From Pseudomonas sp. UBA2684 (GTDB taxonomy: Bacteria > Pseudomonadota > Gammaproteobacteria > Pseudomonadales > Pseudomonadaceae): 64,000 nt of DNA. Below, piece by piece: positions 25,342 to 33,758 of this stretch; the stretch's first letter is position 1; each line of letters starts with the position of its first letter. Below the pieces are notes generated by a model. That model was given only the letters and a program-made list of their open reading frames with translations. It was not told the origin of the DNA and made no database searches. The position numbers and the translations under genes were made by a program. The stretch spans positions 20,662 through 84,661 of the forward strand of contig DELY01000001.1 in assembly GCA_002354655.1 (NCBI GenBank), written 5' to 3'.

Positions 25342-26600
25342 TGAGCGCTCTCCCCGTAAGTGAAATACAACGCGGTGCCGACCTGGGCGCGCTGCCCTTG
25401 CAGGTCGATCTGTCTTAGCCGCGCGTCGATCAGCTCGCGGCGCGCGACCAGCACATCGGCCAGCGCGCCGTTACCGGCGCGGTAGCCGGCAAGGCTCAGC
25501 GTTACTTTTTCCTCGGCCAAGGGCAGCAGCAGTTCCTCGCTGCGGCGAACCGCGCGGCTCAGGCGGGCGTATTCGCCCAGATCGCTGTGCTGCGCCTGGG
25601 CATATTCGCGCTCCAGCGCCTCGCGCTCGGCTTCAAGCCGTGCGACCTGGGCGTATTGCGCGGCAATCTTCGGATCTTGGCGGGAGCCGGGGAAAATCGG
25701 CAGGTCGATGCTGAACTGCACGCTGAGCATGTCGCCGAATTCGCGGCCGCGCCGCTGGTAATCCAGCTCCCAGCTCCAGTCGGGGCGCTTGTCGGCCAGT
25801 GCTTGGCGCACGCCCGCCGCCGCCTCTTGCTGCATCGGCGTGTAGGCGGCCAGCTCGGGGTGGCGCCGCAGGTTGTGCGGGTAGCGTGCTGCGGCTATCG
25901 GCCAATCCGGCAAGCCACCGGCCAGCGGCGCGTTGCCGGCCTCGCCGATCCAGCGTCTGAGCGCGGCGCGCGCCACCTCGCGGGATTGCATCAGTTGGTC
26001 TTCCTGCTCGGCCAGTTGCGCGGCCTCCTGCCTGGGGGCGATGCTGTCGGCAGCCTGGCCGAGACCTGCGCCGAGCTGGGCGCGCACGGCGTCGTGCAAC
26101 AGCCGGTTCTCCTGGTACAGCGTGCTGAACAGCTGCAGTTTGCGTTCGACGCTGTAGGTGGCGATCCACGCCAGCGCGGTGTCGCGGCGCACCTTGAGCG
26201 CTTCCACCTGGCGCTCGGCCTCGGCTCGATCAACCGCCGCCTGGGCGACCTCGACCCGCGCGCGGCGCTTGGCGCGGTTGGGTACTTCCTGCATGACGCC
26301 GACCATCTGCATGGTCATGAAGTCGTCGTCGAGGCTGCCGCGCTCGGGGCCGCCAATCGGGAAATTTTGCACCCCGAGTAGCAGCTTCGGATCGGGTAGC
26401 TCGCCGGCCGAAACGGCCAGGTGACTTGCCGCAGCAAGCCGGGCGCTTTGCGCGGCCAGCGAGGGCGCCTGGCGTTCGGCCAGGTTCAAGGCGTCTTCCA
26501 GGCTGAGTGAGGCTGCCAGGCTGGGCAGTGCCAACAGGCTGACGGCTGTGGCGAGTGCCAGCCGCCGCCAGCGGTGATCGCGAGAGGAAATCATGCGCAT
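25338..26600 (-). CDS. cusC: CusC/TolC-type outer-membrane efflux protein
   Basis: About 420 residues from the ATG at 26600, which has CAGGAC upstream; a start at 26684 would add 28 basic residues and spoil the signal peptide (LALATAVSLLALPSLAAS). The outer-membrane-factor domain is repeated (LSLEDALNLAERQAPSLAAQ at the N-terminus, LSRAVRRSEELLLPLAEEKV near the C-terminus), giving long coiled-coil helices. It should form the outer-membrane exit duct for CusBA. There is no lipobox Cys, unlike E. coli CusC. It overlaps cusB by 4 bp and follows a Cys-rich small gene by 122 bp. Confidence 0.88.
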   Translation of the reverse strand: MRMISSRDHRWRRLALATAVSLLALPSLAASLSLEDALNLAERQAPSLAAQSARLAAASHLAVSAGELPDPKLLLGVQNFPIGGPERGSLDDDFMTMQMVGVMQEVPNRAKRRARVEVAQAAVDRAEAERQVEALKVRRDTALAWIATYSVERKLQLFSTLYQENRLLHDAVRAQLGAGLGQAADSIAPRQEAAQLAEQEDQLMQSREVARAALRRWIGEAGNAPLAGGLPDWPIAAARYPHNLRRHPELAAYTPMQQEAAAGVRQALADKRPDWSWELDYQRRGREFGDMLSVQFSIDLPIFPGSRQDPKIAAQYAQVARLEAEREALEREYAQAQHSDLGEYARLSRAVRRSEELLLPLAEEKVTLSLAGYRAGNGALADVLVARRELIDARLRQIDLQGQRAQVGTALYFTYGESAQ

Positions 26601-26722
26601 GAGTCCTGTGAATAGCCGGCGTGGGCGAAGCAATCGCACACGCATACGCGCCACCCCAGGCAAAGCCGCTAAATGTTGGGCCAAACCGTTAAATAAGGGT
26701 GGGAGTCAGTGTCGAACAGGAA

Positions 26723-27067
26723 TCAAACGCGTGGGGGGCGCCACACCCCGGAGGGGCTTTGTTGCAGCGGGGTATCGGGGAGGTAAAGGCTGTTGCGGCT
26801 GGGCACAGGCAGCGGCAGGCTGAATGTCAGCCCCGCCAACTGGTACAGGCTGCCAGCCTTGCAGTCCTGCCCAGGTTTGCAGGACAGCTCGTGCGCCGTT
26901 GTGCTGTCGCCGTCCAGGCAGCAATCGCTGAGCATCTCCGACGCCATGCTCATGCCCGCGGCCTGCATAGGGCAGGGCGCGGCCGGCAGCTCGCCGCTCG
27001 CCAGGCCCTTGAGCGGCAGCGAGAGGATCAACAGCAGAGTGAGCAGTAAGCGCAGGCTGGGTTTCAT
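26723..27067 (-). CDS. small exported Cys/Met-rich protein of the cus block
   Basis: A 114-residue protein from the ATG at 27067. A signal peptide (LRLLLTLLLILSLPLKGLAS, cleavage near residue 24) is followed by a segment rich in metal-type ligands: PCPMQAAGMSMASEML, SDCCLDGD, HELSCKPGQDC. This suggests a periplasmic metal-binding or sensing accessory. I do not recognise a named family with certainty; short proteins like it are common upstream of cus/czc genes in pseudomonads. It lies 59 bp after the cation transporter and before cusC on the same strand. Confidence 0.72.
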   Translation of the reverse strand: MKPSLRLLLTLLLILSLPLKGLASGELPAAPCPMQAAGMSMASEMLSDCCLDGDSTTAHELSCKPGQDCKAGSLYQLAGLTFSLPLPVPSRNSLYLPDTPLQQSPSGVWRPPRV

Positions 27068-27126
27068 TGTCACAGCGTAGTGCTTCGCAGCGGCATAGAC
27101 AATTGCGCCGCTGCCATGTTGTCGAC

Positions 27127-27786
27127 CTAGGGTCTGTTGGCGGTTTCTTCCGCGCAGGCTTGGGCAGGTGTATGCCGGTGGTTGGCCGCTTGCAGTTCGG
27201 CGCGTGCTTGCACCATCACCTGGTAGGCCGCGGAAATCGCCAGGCTGGCCATGATGCTGGCCACCAGCAGGTCGGGCCAAGCGCTGCCCGTGCCGAATAC
27301 GCCGAGGGCGGCGAGCAGCACGGCGAGGTTGCCGAGGGCGTCGTTGCGCGTGCACAGCCAGACGCTGCGCATGTTGCTGTCGCCCTGGCGGTAGGCGTAG
27401 AGCAGGGCGGCCACGCCGAGGTTGGCGAGCAGCGCCAGGCTGCCGACCACGCCCATGGTCGGTGCGTCCGGCACCTGCGCGGTGAGCCAGTGCCAGATCG
27501 CCACCGCCAGCACGCCGATGCCGAATACCAGCATGGACGCCGCCTTGAGCAACGAGGCCTTGGCGCGCAGGGCCAGGCCCATGCCCAACACCCACAGGCT
27601 GATGCCGTAGTTGGCGGCGTCACCGAGAAAGTCCAGCGAGTCCGCCAGTAGCGACACCGAGCGGGCGCCGAGGCCGGCGATAATTTCCACGGCAAACATG
27701 CCGAGGTTGACCAGTAAGGCGATCCACAGAATCTTGCGGTAGCGCTGGCTGGCGGCGGCGGGTTGGTTGCAGCAGTGTGTGCCCAT
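27127..27786 (-). CDS. cation diffusion facilitator family transporter
   Basis: A 219-residue CDF-type membrane protein. KILWIALLVNLGMFAVEIIAGLGA and SVSLLADSLDFLGDAANYGIS carry the TM2 metal-site Asp residues, and CTRNDALGNLAVLLAALGVF carries the second N-D pair of TM5. The C-terminal cytoplasmic domain is very short, so it is smaller than CzcD. It starts MGTHCCNQ, with two Cys and a His. It is expected to export Zn, Cd, Pb or Co by proton antiport. Its promoter has the 19-bp spacer of MerR-controlled genes, and the MerR gene is divergent. The final codons and stop lie in a 12-base repeat piece (27128-27139). Confidence 0.88.
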   Translation of the reverse strand: MGTHCCNQPAAASQRYRKILWIALLVNLGMFAVEIIAGLGARSVSLLADSLDFLGDAANYGISLWVLGMGLALRAKASLLKAASMLVFGIGVLAVAIWHWLTAQVPDAPTMGVVGSLALLANLGVAALLYAYRQGDSNMRSVWLCTRNDALGNLAVLLAALGVFGTGSAWPDLLVASIMASLAISAAYQVMVQARAELQAANHRHTPAQACAEETANRP

Positions 27787-27815
27787 GAGGCTTCTCCTTG
27801 AAGGGGTTGAGGGGT

Positions 27816-27846
27816 ACGCTAAACCCTGTAGTCGCTACGGAGTCAA
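27816..27846 (-). promoter_or_regulatory. MerR-type promoter/operator of the cation transporter
   Basis: On the minus strand TTGACT (27846-27841) and TAGCGT (27821-27816) are separated by 19 bp that contain the dyad ACTCCGTAGC / ACCCTGTAGT. The overlong 19-bp spacer with an inner dyad is the hallmark of MerR-family activated promoters (ZntR, CadR, PbrR). The transcript would start about 23 bp before the transporter ATG, which has AAGGAG upstream. Confidence 0.8.
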
Positions 27847-27849
27847 GCC

Positions 27850-28287
27850 ATGGACAAGCCATTCACCATCAGTGCCTTGAGCCGCGAAAGCGGGGTCAAC
27901 CTGGAGACCATTCGGTTCTATGAGCGTAGCGAATTGCTGCCGACCCCCAAGCGCAGTGCTTCGGGTTATCGCCACTACGACGAGGTCGATATTCGCCGTG
28001 TGCGCTTTATCCGTCGCGGCCGCGAGCTGGGCTTCAGCCTGGAGGAAATCCGCACCTTGCTGGGCCTGGCCAAGCAGCCGCAAAGCTCCTGCGCCGAGGC
28101 GGATCGGCTGGTGCAGGAGCACTTGCTGGCCATTGATGCGCGCATCCGTGACCTGCAGTCGATGAAGACCGAGCTGAACAAGTTGGCCGGTTGCGACAGC
28201 GCACAGGCCGAGCATTGCCGTCTGCTGGAGGCGCTCGACAGCCGCAACTGTTGCGTGCACGGCGACGGGCAGGTCAGCGCCGGATAA
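27850..28287 (+). CDS. MerR-family metal-responsive regulator (Zn/Cd/Pb type)
   Basis: A 145-residue regulator. The MerR winged helix reads FTISALSRESGVNLETIRFYERSELLP, then RHYDEVDIRRVRFIRRGREL. Metal-site residues fit the ZntR/CadR/PbrR group: Cys in SSCAEADRLV before the dimer helix, GCDSAQAEHC after it, and a tail NCCVHGDG. It is divergent from the cation transporter, and its start is only 4 bp after the -35 element of that promoter, so it should also repress itself. The cognate ion cannot be settled by eye. Confidence 0.9.
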   Translation: MDKPFTISALSRESGVNLETIRFYERSELLPTPKRSASGYRHYDEVDIRRVRFIRRGRELGFSLEEIRTLLGLAKQPQSSCAEADRLVQEHLLAIDARIRDLQSMKTELNKLAGCDSAQAEHCRLLEALDSRNCCVHGDGQVSAG

Positions 28288-28289
28288 GG

Positions 28290-28311
28290 TTTTGTTGTTT
28301 TTACAACAAAA
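28290..28311. promoter_or_regulatory. HexR operator upstream of edd
   Basis: TTTTGTTGT-TTTT-ACAACAAAA is a perfect 9-bp-arm palindrome and contains TTGT-N7-ACAA, the described HexR consensus in Pseudomonas. HexR represses Entner-Doudoroff genes and is released by KDPG. The site is 95 bp before the edd start. Confidence 0.85.
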
Positions 28312-28405
28312 TATTGCGCTTGTGGCTGGAGTTATCCACTTTTGAGTGGCAGTATTTTGGTTTTAATTATAAAAAATTTGGCTTTTCCAGCCGGGAGTCG
28401 ACACC

Positions 28406-30232
28406 ATGCATCCTCGCGTCCTTGAGGTAACCGACCGCCTGATCGCCCGTAGCCGCGCTACCCGCGAACGTTACCTGGCGATGATCCATGCGGCGGCCAG
28501 CGAAGGCCCGCAGCGCGGCAAGCTGCAATGCGCCAACTTCGCCCATGGCGTGGCCGGCTGTGGCAGTGACGATAAGCAGACCTTGCGGCTGATGAATGCG
28601 GCCAACGTGGCGATTGTGTCCGCCTACAACGACATGCTCTCGGCGCACCAGCCGTATCAGGATTACCCGGAGCAGCTCAAACAGGCCTTGCGCGAGGTGG
28701 GCTCGGTCGGCCAGTTCGCCGGCGGTGTGCCGGCCATGTGCGACGGGGTGACCCAGGGCGAACCGGGCATGGAGTTGGGCATCGCCAGCCGCGAAGTGAT
28801 CGCCATGTCCACCGCCGTGGCGCTGTCGCACAACATGTTCGACGCCACGCTGTGCCTGGGCATCTGCGACAAGATCGTCCCCGGCCTGCTGATGGGCGCC
28901 CTGCGCTTTGGTCACTTGCCGACTCTGTTCGTGCCGGCCGGGCCGATGCCGTCGGGCCTGTCGAACAAGGAAAAGGCCGACGTGCGGCAACGCTACGCCG
29001 AAGGCAAGGCCAGCCGCGACGAATTGCTGGCAGCGGAGATGGCCGCTTACCACAGCCCCGGCACCTGCACCTTCTATGGCACCGCCAACACCAACCAGCT
29101 GCTGATGGAAGTGATGGGCCTGCACCTGCCGGGCGCATCCTTCGTCAACCCCAACACGCCGCTGCGCGATGCCCTGACCCGCGAAGCCGCGCAGCAGATC
29201 ACCCGCCTGACCAAGCAGAGCGGGCAGTTCATGCCGCTCGGCGAGATCGTCGACGAGCGTTGCCTGGTCAACTCCATCGTGGCGCTGAACGCCACCGGCG
29301 GCTCGACCAACCACACCTTGCACATGCCGGCCATCGCCCGGGCGGCGGGGATTCAGCTGACCTGGCAGGACATGGCCGACCTCTCCGCCGTGACCCCGAC
29401 GCTGGCCCACGTCTACCCCAATGGCAAATCCGACATCAACCACTTCCAGGCTGCCGGCGGCATGCCATTGCTTATCCGCGAGCTGCTCGACGCCGGCCTG
29501 TTGCATGAGAACGTCAACACCGTGGCCGGTCATGGCCTCAGCCGTTACACCTGCGAGCCGTTCCTCGAAGACGGTACGCTGGTCTGGCGCGACGGCCCGC
29601 GCAAGAGCCATGACGAAAGCGTGCTGCGCCCGGTGGCGCGGCCGTTCTCGGCGGAAGGCGGCCTACGCCTGATGGACGGCAACCTGGGTCGCGGGGTGAT
29701 GAAGGTCTCCGCGGTGGCGCCCGAGCAGCAGGTAGTCGAAGCGCCGGCGCGGGTGTTCCAGGACCAGCAGGAGCTGGCCGATGCCTTCAAGGCCGGCGAG
29801 CTGGAGTGCGATTTCGTCGCGGTGATGCGCTTCCAGGGCCCGCGCAGCAATGGCATGCCGGAGCTGCACAAGATGACGCCGTTTCTCGGTGTGTTGCAGG
29901 ACCGTGGGTTCAAGGTGGCGCTGGTCACCGATGGGCGCATGTCCGGTGCCTCCGGCAAGATCCCGGCGGCTATCCATGTCTGCCCGGAAGCCTTCGACGG
30001 CGGGCCGCTGGCGCGGGTGCGCGACGGCGACTTGATTCGTCTCGACGGCCACACCGGGCAATTGCAGGTATTGCTCAGCGACGCCGAACTGGCCGCGCGC
30101 GAGCCGGCGGTCGGCACCCTGGACAATGCCGTGGGCTGCGGACGCGAGCTGTTCGCCTTCATGCGCCTGGCCTTCAGTTCGGCGGAGCAGGGTGCCAGCG
30201 CCTTCACCAGCAGCCTGGAGTCGTTGCAGTGA
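28406..30232 (+). CDS. edd: phosphogluconate dehydratase
   Basis: A 608-residue IlvD/Edd-family [4Fe-4S] dehydratase that turns 6-phosphogluconate into 2-keto-3-deoxy-6-phosphogluconate (KDPG). Family motifs include [19 protein letters not shown] (cluster Cys), [40 protein letters not shown] and [13 protein letters not shown]-type [17 protein letters not shown] HexR palindrome lies in its promoter. The stop overlaps the GTG start of glk. In P. putida edd is flanked by gap-1 on the other side; here the neighbour is the MerR gene instead. Confidence 0.97.
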   Translation: MHPRVLEVTDRLIARSRATRERYLAMIHAAASEGPQRGKLQCANFAHGVAGCGSDDKQTLRLMNAANVAIVSAYNDMLSAHQPYQDYPEQLKQALREVGSVGQFAGGVPAMCDGVTQGEPGMELGIASREVIAMSTAVALSHNMFDATLCLGICDKIVPGLLMGALRFGHLPTLFVPAGPMPSGLSNKEKADVRQRYAEGKASRDELLAAEMAAYHSPGTCTFYGTANTNQLLMEVMGLHLPGASFVNPNTPLRDALTREAAQQITRLTKQSGQFMPLGEIVDERCLVNSIVALNATGGSTNHTLHMPAIARAAGIQLTWQDMADLSAVTPTLAHVYPNGKSDINHFQAAGGMPLLIRELLDAGLLHENVNTVAGHGLSRYTCEPFLEDGTLVWRDGPRKSHDESVLRPVARPFSAEGGLRLMDGNLGRGVMKVSAVAPEQQVVEAPARVFQDQQELADAFKAGELECDFVAVMRFQGPRSNGMPELHKMTPFLGVLQDRGFKVALVTDGRMSGASGKIPAAIHVCPEAFDGGPLARVRDGDLIRLDGHTGQLQVLLSDAELAAREPAVGTLDNAVGCGRELFAFMRLAFSSAEQGASAFTSSLESLQ

Positions 30233-31194
30233 AATTGGCGCTGGTCGGCGATATCGGCGGCACCAATGCGCGTTTCGCCCTCTGGCGCGATGAGCAGCTG
30301 GAGGCGGTGCGGGTGCTGGCCACGGCGGATTATCCCGGCCCGGAGCAGGCGATTGGCGCCTACCTGGCCGAGCTGGGCCTGCCGCTCGGTGCGGTAAGCC
30401 TGGTGTGTCTGGCCTGCGCCGGGCCGGTGAGTGGCGATCTGTTTCGCTTCACCAACAACCACTGGCGCCTCAGCCGCGCGGCCTTCTGCCGCGACTTGCA
30501 GGTCGATGAACTGCTGCTGATCAACGATTTCTCGGCCATGGCTCTGGGCATGACCCGCCTGCGCGACGACGAGCGCAGCCTGGTCTGCGCGGGCCAGGCC
30601 GAGGCCAATCGACCGGCCGTGGTGATCGGCCCCGGCACCGGCCTGGGTGTCGGCACTTTGCTGGCCCTGGCCGACGGCAGCTGGCTGGCGCTGCCCGGCG
30701 AGGGTGGGCATGTCGACCTGCCGCTCGGCAGCCCGCGCGAAGCGCAGCTCTGGCAGCAGCTGTATGCCCAGCTTGGCCATGTGCGCGCCGAGGATGTGCT
30801 CAGCGGCAATGGCCTGCTGGTGCTGTATCGCGCGATCTGCGCGTTGGATGGCCACGCACTGCGGTTCGGCTCGCCGGCCGAGATCACCGCCGCGGCCCTG
30901 GCCGGCGATGCCGTGGCCGGCGCGGTGCTGGAGCAGTTCTGCTGCTGGCTGGGACGTGCGGCCGGCAACAATGTGCTGACCCTCGGTGCGCGCGGCGGGG
31001 TGTATATCGTCGGCGGCGTGGTGCCGCGCTTCGCCGAACTGTTCCTGGCCAGCGGTTTTGCCAGGAGTTTGCGCGACAAAGGCTGCATGAGCGATTACTT
31101 TGCCGGTATCCCGGTGTGGTTGGTAACGGCCGAGTACCCAGGGTTGATGGGGGCGGGCGTGGCGCTGCAACAGGCGACGAGGCACGCGTTGTAG
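30229..31194 (+). CDS. glk: glucokinase
   Basis: A 321-residue bacterial-type glucokinase. The start is the GTG at 30229 in a GTGA overlap with the edd stop, giving [19 protein letters not shown] with the phosphate-1 loop. Further motifs are [12 protein letters not shown] (catalytic Asp), [26 protein letters not shown] with the family's EGGH, and [10 protein letters not shown]. It phosphorylates cytoplasmic glucose delivered by GtsABCD. Cotranscription and translational coupling with edd are evident. A palindromic repeat follows before gltR. Confidence 0.96.
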   Translation: MKLALVGDIGGTNARFALWRDEQLEAVRVLATADYPGPEQAIGAYLAELGLPLGAVSLVCLACAGPVSGDLFRFTNNHWRLSRAAFCRDLQVDELLLINDFSAMALGMTRLRDDERSLVCAGQAEANRPAVVIGPGTGLGVGTLLALADGSWLALPGEGGHVDLPLGSPREAQLWQQLYAQLGHVRAEDVLSGNGLLVLYRAICALDGHALRFGSPAEITAAALAGDAVAGAVLEQFCCWLGRAAGNNVLTLGARGGVYIVGGVVPRFAELFLASGFARSLRDKGCMSDYFAGIPVWLVTAEYPGLMGAGVALQQATRHAL

Positions 31195-31222
31195 GGTGGA
31201 CATGGCGCCGCCTTGTCCAGTT

Positions 31223-31298
31223 CGTAGGATGGGTTGAGCAACGCGATACCCATCGGTGACTCGGAGTAATGGGTATCGCTGCGCTCAACCCATCCTAC
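31223..31298. repeat. palindromic repeat GTAGGATGGGTTGAGC family, copy 2
   Basis: CGTAGGATGGGTTGAGCA and GCTCAACCCATCCTAC with the inner pair GCGATACCCAT / ATGGGTATCGC. It resembles 9897-9969 and lies between glk and gltR, where it may end or stabilise the edd-glk transcript. A short related piece (TAGGGTGGACATGGCG) precedes it at 31192. Confidence 0.88.
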
Positions 31299-31329
31299 AA
31301 AGTTGGTTCTTGCTCGAGATTTCTATCAG

Positions 31330-31338
31330 AACAATAAG
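31330..31338 (+). promoter_or_regulatory. candidate Hfq/Crc AAN motif before gltR
   Basis: AACAATAAG, three AAN triplets, overlaps the AAGGGA ribosome site in front of the GTG start at 31350. Confidence 0.4.
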
Positions 31339-31349
31339 GGACGGCAGAC

Positions 31350-32078
31350 GTGAGCCAAGCCGGAAAATCGATTCTGCTGGTCGATGACGACCAGGAAATC
31401 CGCGAACTGCTGAATACCTACCTGAGCCGCGCCGGTTTTCAGGTGCGTGCGGTTGGCGATGGCGCGGGCTTCCGTCAGGGGCTTTGCGCCGAGCCGGCCG
31501 ATCTGGTGATTCTCGATGTGATGCTCCCCGACGAGGACGGTTTCAGCCTCTGTCGCTGGGTGCGCGAGCACCAGCGCTTCGCCCAGGTGCCGATCATCAT
31601 GCTCACCGCCAGCTCCGACGAGGCTGATCGGGTGATCGGCCTGGAGCTGGGCGCCGACGATTACCTGGGCAAACCGTTCAGCCCGCGTGAGCTGCTGGCG
31701 CGAATCAAGGCGCTGCTGCGCCGGGTGCATTTCAGCCAGGAGCGCGGCGTCGAGGTGCTGGCCTTCGACGAGTGGCGGCTGGACATGGTCAGCCACCGTC
31801 TGTTTCACCGCGATGGCGAGGAAGTGATCCTCTCCGGCGCCGATTTCGCCCTGCTCAAGCTGTTCCTCGATCACCCGCAACAGATCCTCGACCGCGACAC
31901 CATCGGCAACGCCACCCGCGGCCGTGAGGTGATGCCGCTGGAGCGCATCGTCGACATGGCGGTCAGTCGCCTGCGTCAGCGCCTGCGCGACACCGGCAAG
32001 CCGGCGCGGCTGATCCGCACCGTGCGCGGCAGCGGTTACCAGTTGGCGGCGGCGGTTACGCCCTATAACTATGTTTAG
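31350..32078 (+). CDS. gltR: GltR, OmpR-family response regulator of glucose transport
   Basis: A 242-residue response regulator with a GTG start. The receiver domain has DDDQE near the N-terminus, phospho-acceptor Asp56 in LVILDVMLPDEDG, Thr in IIMLTASSDEAD and Lys in DDYLGKPFSPREL. The OmpR winged helix covers about 140-238 (VSHRLFHRDGEEVILSGADF, RTVRGSGYQLA). In Pseudomonas GltR with GltS controls the glucose ABC transporter and porin. It overlaps the sensor gene by 8 bp, and its position next to gts and oprB supports the name. Confidence 0.92.
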   Translation: MSQAGKSILLVDDDQEIRELLNTYLSRAGFQVRAVGDGAGFRQGLCAEPADLVILDVMLPDEDGFSLCRWVREHQRFAQVPIIMLTASSDEADRVIGLELGADDYLGKPFSPRELLARIKALLRRVHFSQERGVEVLAFDEWRLDMVSHRLFHRDGEEVILSGADFALLKLFLDHPQQILDRDTIGNATRGREVMPLERIVDMAVSRLRQRLRDTGKPARLIRTVRGSGYQLAAAVTPYNYV

Positions 32079-33525
32079 CTTGCGCAAACTGCTGCCGGTG
32101 CCGCGCTCGCTGCTTGGGCGCATGTTGCTGCTGACCTTGCTGGTGGTGTTGCTGGCGCAGGCGCTGTCCAGCGTGATCTGGGTCTCGCAATTGCGCGCCA
32201 GCCAGATGGAAGGCCTGCTCACCAGCGCGCGCAGCCTGGGGCAATCGATGGCGGCCAGCGTCAGCTACTTCCGCTCGCTGCCCATCGGCTACCGGCCGAT
32301 GGTGCTCGATCAGTTGCGCAATATGGGCGGCACGCGCTTTTTCGTCTCGCTCAACGACAAGCCGCTGAGCATGCGGGTGCTGCCGGAAACTCCGCGCAAA
32401 CGCGCGGTGCTGGACGCGGTGGACGCGACCCTGCGCGAGCGCCTGGGCAGCAACCTCGACCTGTCGGTGCAGTTCGTCAACCCCGAGGATCTGCGCATCT
32501 TCAACAGTGCGCTGAAGCTCGACGAGCTACCGCGCTCCTGGGCGCACTACGCCCTCAGCCTGGAGCCGCTGAACCCGCCGGTGCTGGTGACGCAGATCCA
32601 GATCGCACCAGGCGAGTGGCTGTACCTCGCCTCCTTGATGCCCGAGCCCTATGTTGGTCTGGAGCAGCAGGGCCTGCCGGCGCAGCAGCTGTGGTTCATC
32701 ATTCTCACCAGCAGCTTCCTGCTGCTGTTCATCGGCATTCTCGTGCACTGGCAGAGCCGGCCGCTCAAGCGCCTGGCGGTAGCGGCGCGGGACATGTCGC
32801 TGGGCAGCGAAGTGGAGCCGCTGGCCGAGGCGGGTGGCAGCGAGGTGATCGAGGTCAGTCGCGCCTTCAACAGCATGCGCGAACGGATCGGCCGTTACCT
32901 GCGCGAACGCAGCCAGTTGTTCAGCGCGATTTCCCATGACCTGCGCACGCCGATCACCCGCCTGCGCCTGCGCGTCGAGCTGCTCGACGACGAGGCGGTG
33001 CAGGCCAAGTTCAGCCGCGATCTGGACGAGCTGGAGATGCTGGTCAAGGGCGCGCTGCAATGCGTCAAGGACACCGATATCCACGAGAACATCGAGCCAG
33101 TCGATATCAACCAACTGCTGCATTGCGTGGTCGAGCCGTATCTGGCGCCGGCCGGCAATGGCCGGGTGACCGTGGATGGCCAGTCGGTCGCGTTGTATCC
33201 AGGCAAGCCGCTGGCGCTCAAGCGCTGCATCGGCAACCTGGTGGACAACGCGCTGAAGTACGGCGAGCGCGCACATCTGCATATCGAGGACGACGCGCAG
33301 GCATTCGTCCTGCACGTCGACGACGAAGGCCCAGGTGTGCCCGAACAGCGTCTGGAGCAGGTGTTCGAGCCGCATTTCCGCCTGGCCGGGCAGCAGCAGG
33401 GCTACGGTCTGGGCCTGGGCATCGCGCGCAACATCGCCCACAGCCACGGCGGCGAAGTGAGCCTGCGCAACCTGCGCGAAGGCGGCTTGCGCGTGACCCT
33501 GTGGCTGCCGCGTTTCGCCGAGTGA
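32071..33525 (+). CDS. gltS: GltS-type sensor histidine kinase
   Basis: A 484-residue membrane sensor kinase. It has TM1 (MLLLTLLVVLLAQALSSVIW, about 13-33), a periplasmic domain of about 170 residues, TM2 (LWFIILTSSFLLLFIGILVH), a HAMP linker and the H-box FSAISHDLRTPITRLRLR with His289. The ATPase motifs are NLVDNALKYG, DDEGPGVPEQRLEQVFEP and GYGLGLGIARNIAHSHGG. It is expected to phosphorylate GltR; the signal is probably a periplasmic sugar or sugar acid. Translationally coupled to gltR. Confidence 0.92.
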   Translation: MFSLRKLLPVPRSLLGRMLLLTLLVVLLAQALSSVIWVSQLRASQMEGLLTSARSLGQSMAASVSYFRSLPIGYRPMVLDQLRNMGGTRFFVSLNDKPLSMRVLPETPRKRAVLDAVDATLRERLGSNLDLSVQFVNPEDLRIFNSALKLDELPRSWAHYALSLEPLNPPVLVTQIQIAPGEWLYLASLMPEPYVGLEQQGLPAQQLWFIILTSSFLLLFIGILVHWQSRPLKRLAVAARDMSLGSEVEPLAEAGGSEVIEVSRAFNSMRERIGRYLRERSQLFSAISHDLRTPITRLRLRVELLDDEAVQAKFSRDLDELEMLVKGALQCVKDTDIHENIEPVDINQLLHCVVEPYLAPAGNGRVTVDGQSVALYPGKPLALKRCIGNLVDNALKYGERAHLHIEDDAQAFVLHVDDEGPGVPEQRLEQVFEPHFRLAGQQQGYGLGLGIARNIAHSHGGEVSLRNLREGGLRVTLWLPRFAE

Positions 33526-33542
33526 AGCGTGACCGTGGCGAC

Positions 33543-33620
33543 GTAGGCCGGACAAGGCGAAGCTTTGTCCGGCATCGGCGAGTTACACGGCGGACAAGCC
33601 TGGCGGCATGTCCGCCCTAC
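33543..33620. repeat. palindromic repeat GTAGGCCGGACAA...GTCCGCCCTAC
   Basis: GTAGGCCGGACAAGG and AGCTTTGTCCGGC form one hairpin, GGCGGACAAGCC and GGCATGTCCGCCCTAC the other. It lies between gltS and the gtsA leader and differs from the GGTGGGTTA families. Confidence 0.7.
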
Positions 33621-33685
33621 GCTTGTGGCGGTTTATGTCACCAGGCCGTGACATTTGCGCATCCCTTCGTTACCCGCCAGGCTGG

Positions 33686-33703
33686 CGAGTCTGTTTAGAC
33701 TCG
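33686..33703. promoter_or_regulatory. perfect palindrome in the gtsA leader, candidate operator
   Basis: CGAGTCT-GTTT-AGACTCG is a perfect 7-bp inverted repeat 56 bp before the gtsA start. It could be an operator (GltR is the obvious candidate) or a leader hairpin. I know of no established consensus to compare it with. Confidence 0.4.
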
Positions 33704-33733
33704 ATTCCAGCGCAAGCACCAGACTTGCCCGCG

Positions 33734-33747
33734 AATAACAACAAGAA
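33734..33747 (+). promoter_or_regulatory. candidate Hfq/Crc AAN motif before gtsA
   Basis: AATAACAACAAGAA, four AAN triplets in a row, runs into the AAGG ribosome site of gtsA. This is a strong match to the AANAANAA pattern bound by Hfq/Crc. Confidence 0.65.
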
Positions 33748-33758
33748 AGGACCTGTTC

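Noticed and set aside
29545-31203. Open frame of 552 codons on the minus strand
   Set aside because: It lies wholly opposite edd and glk, whose family motifs are unambiguous; long antisense frames are expected at this GC content.
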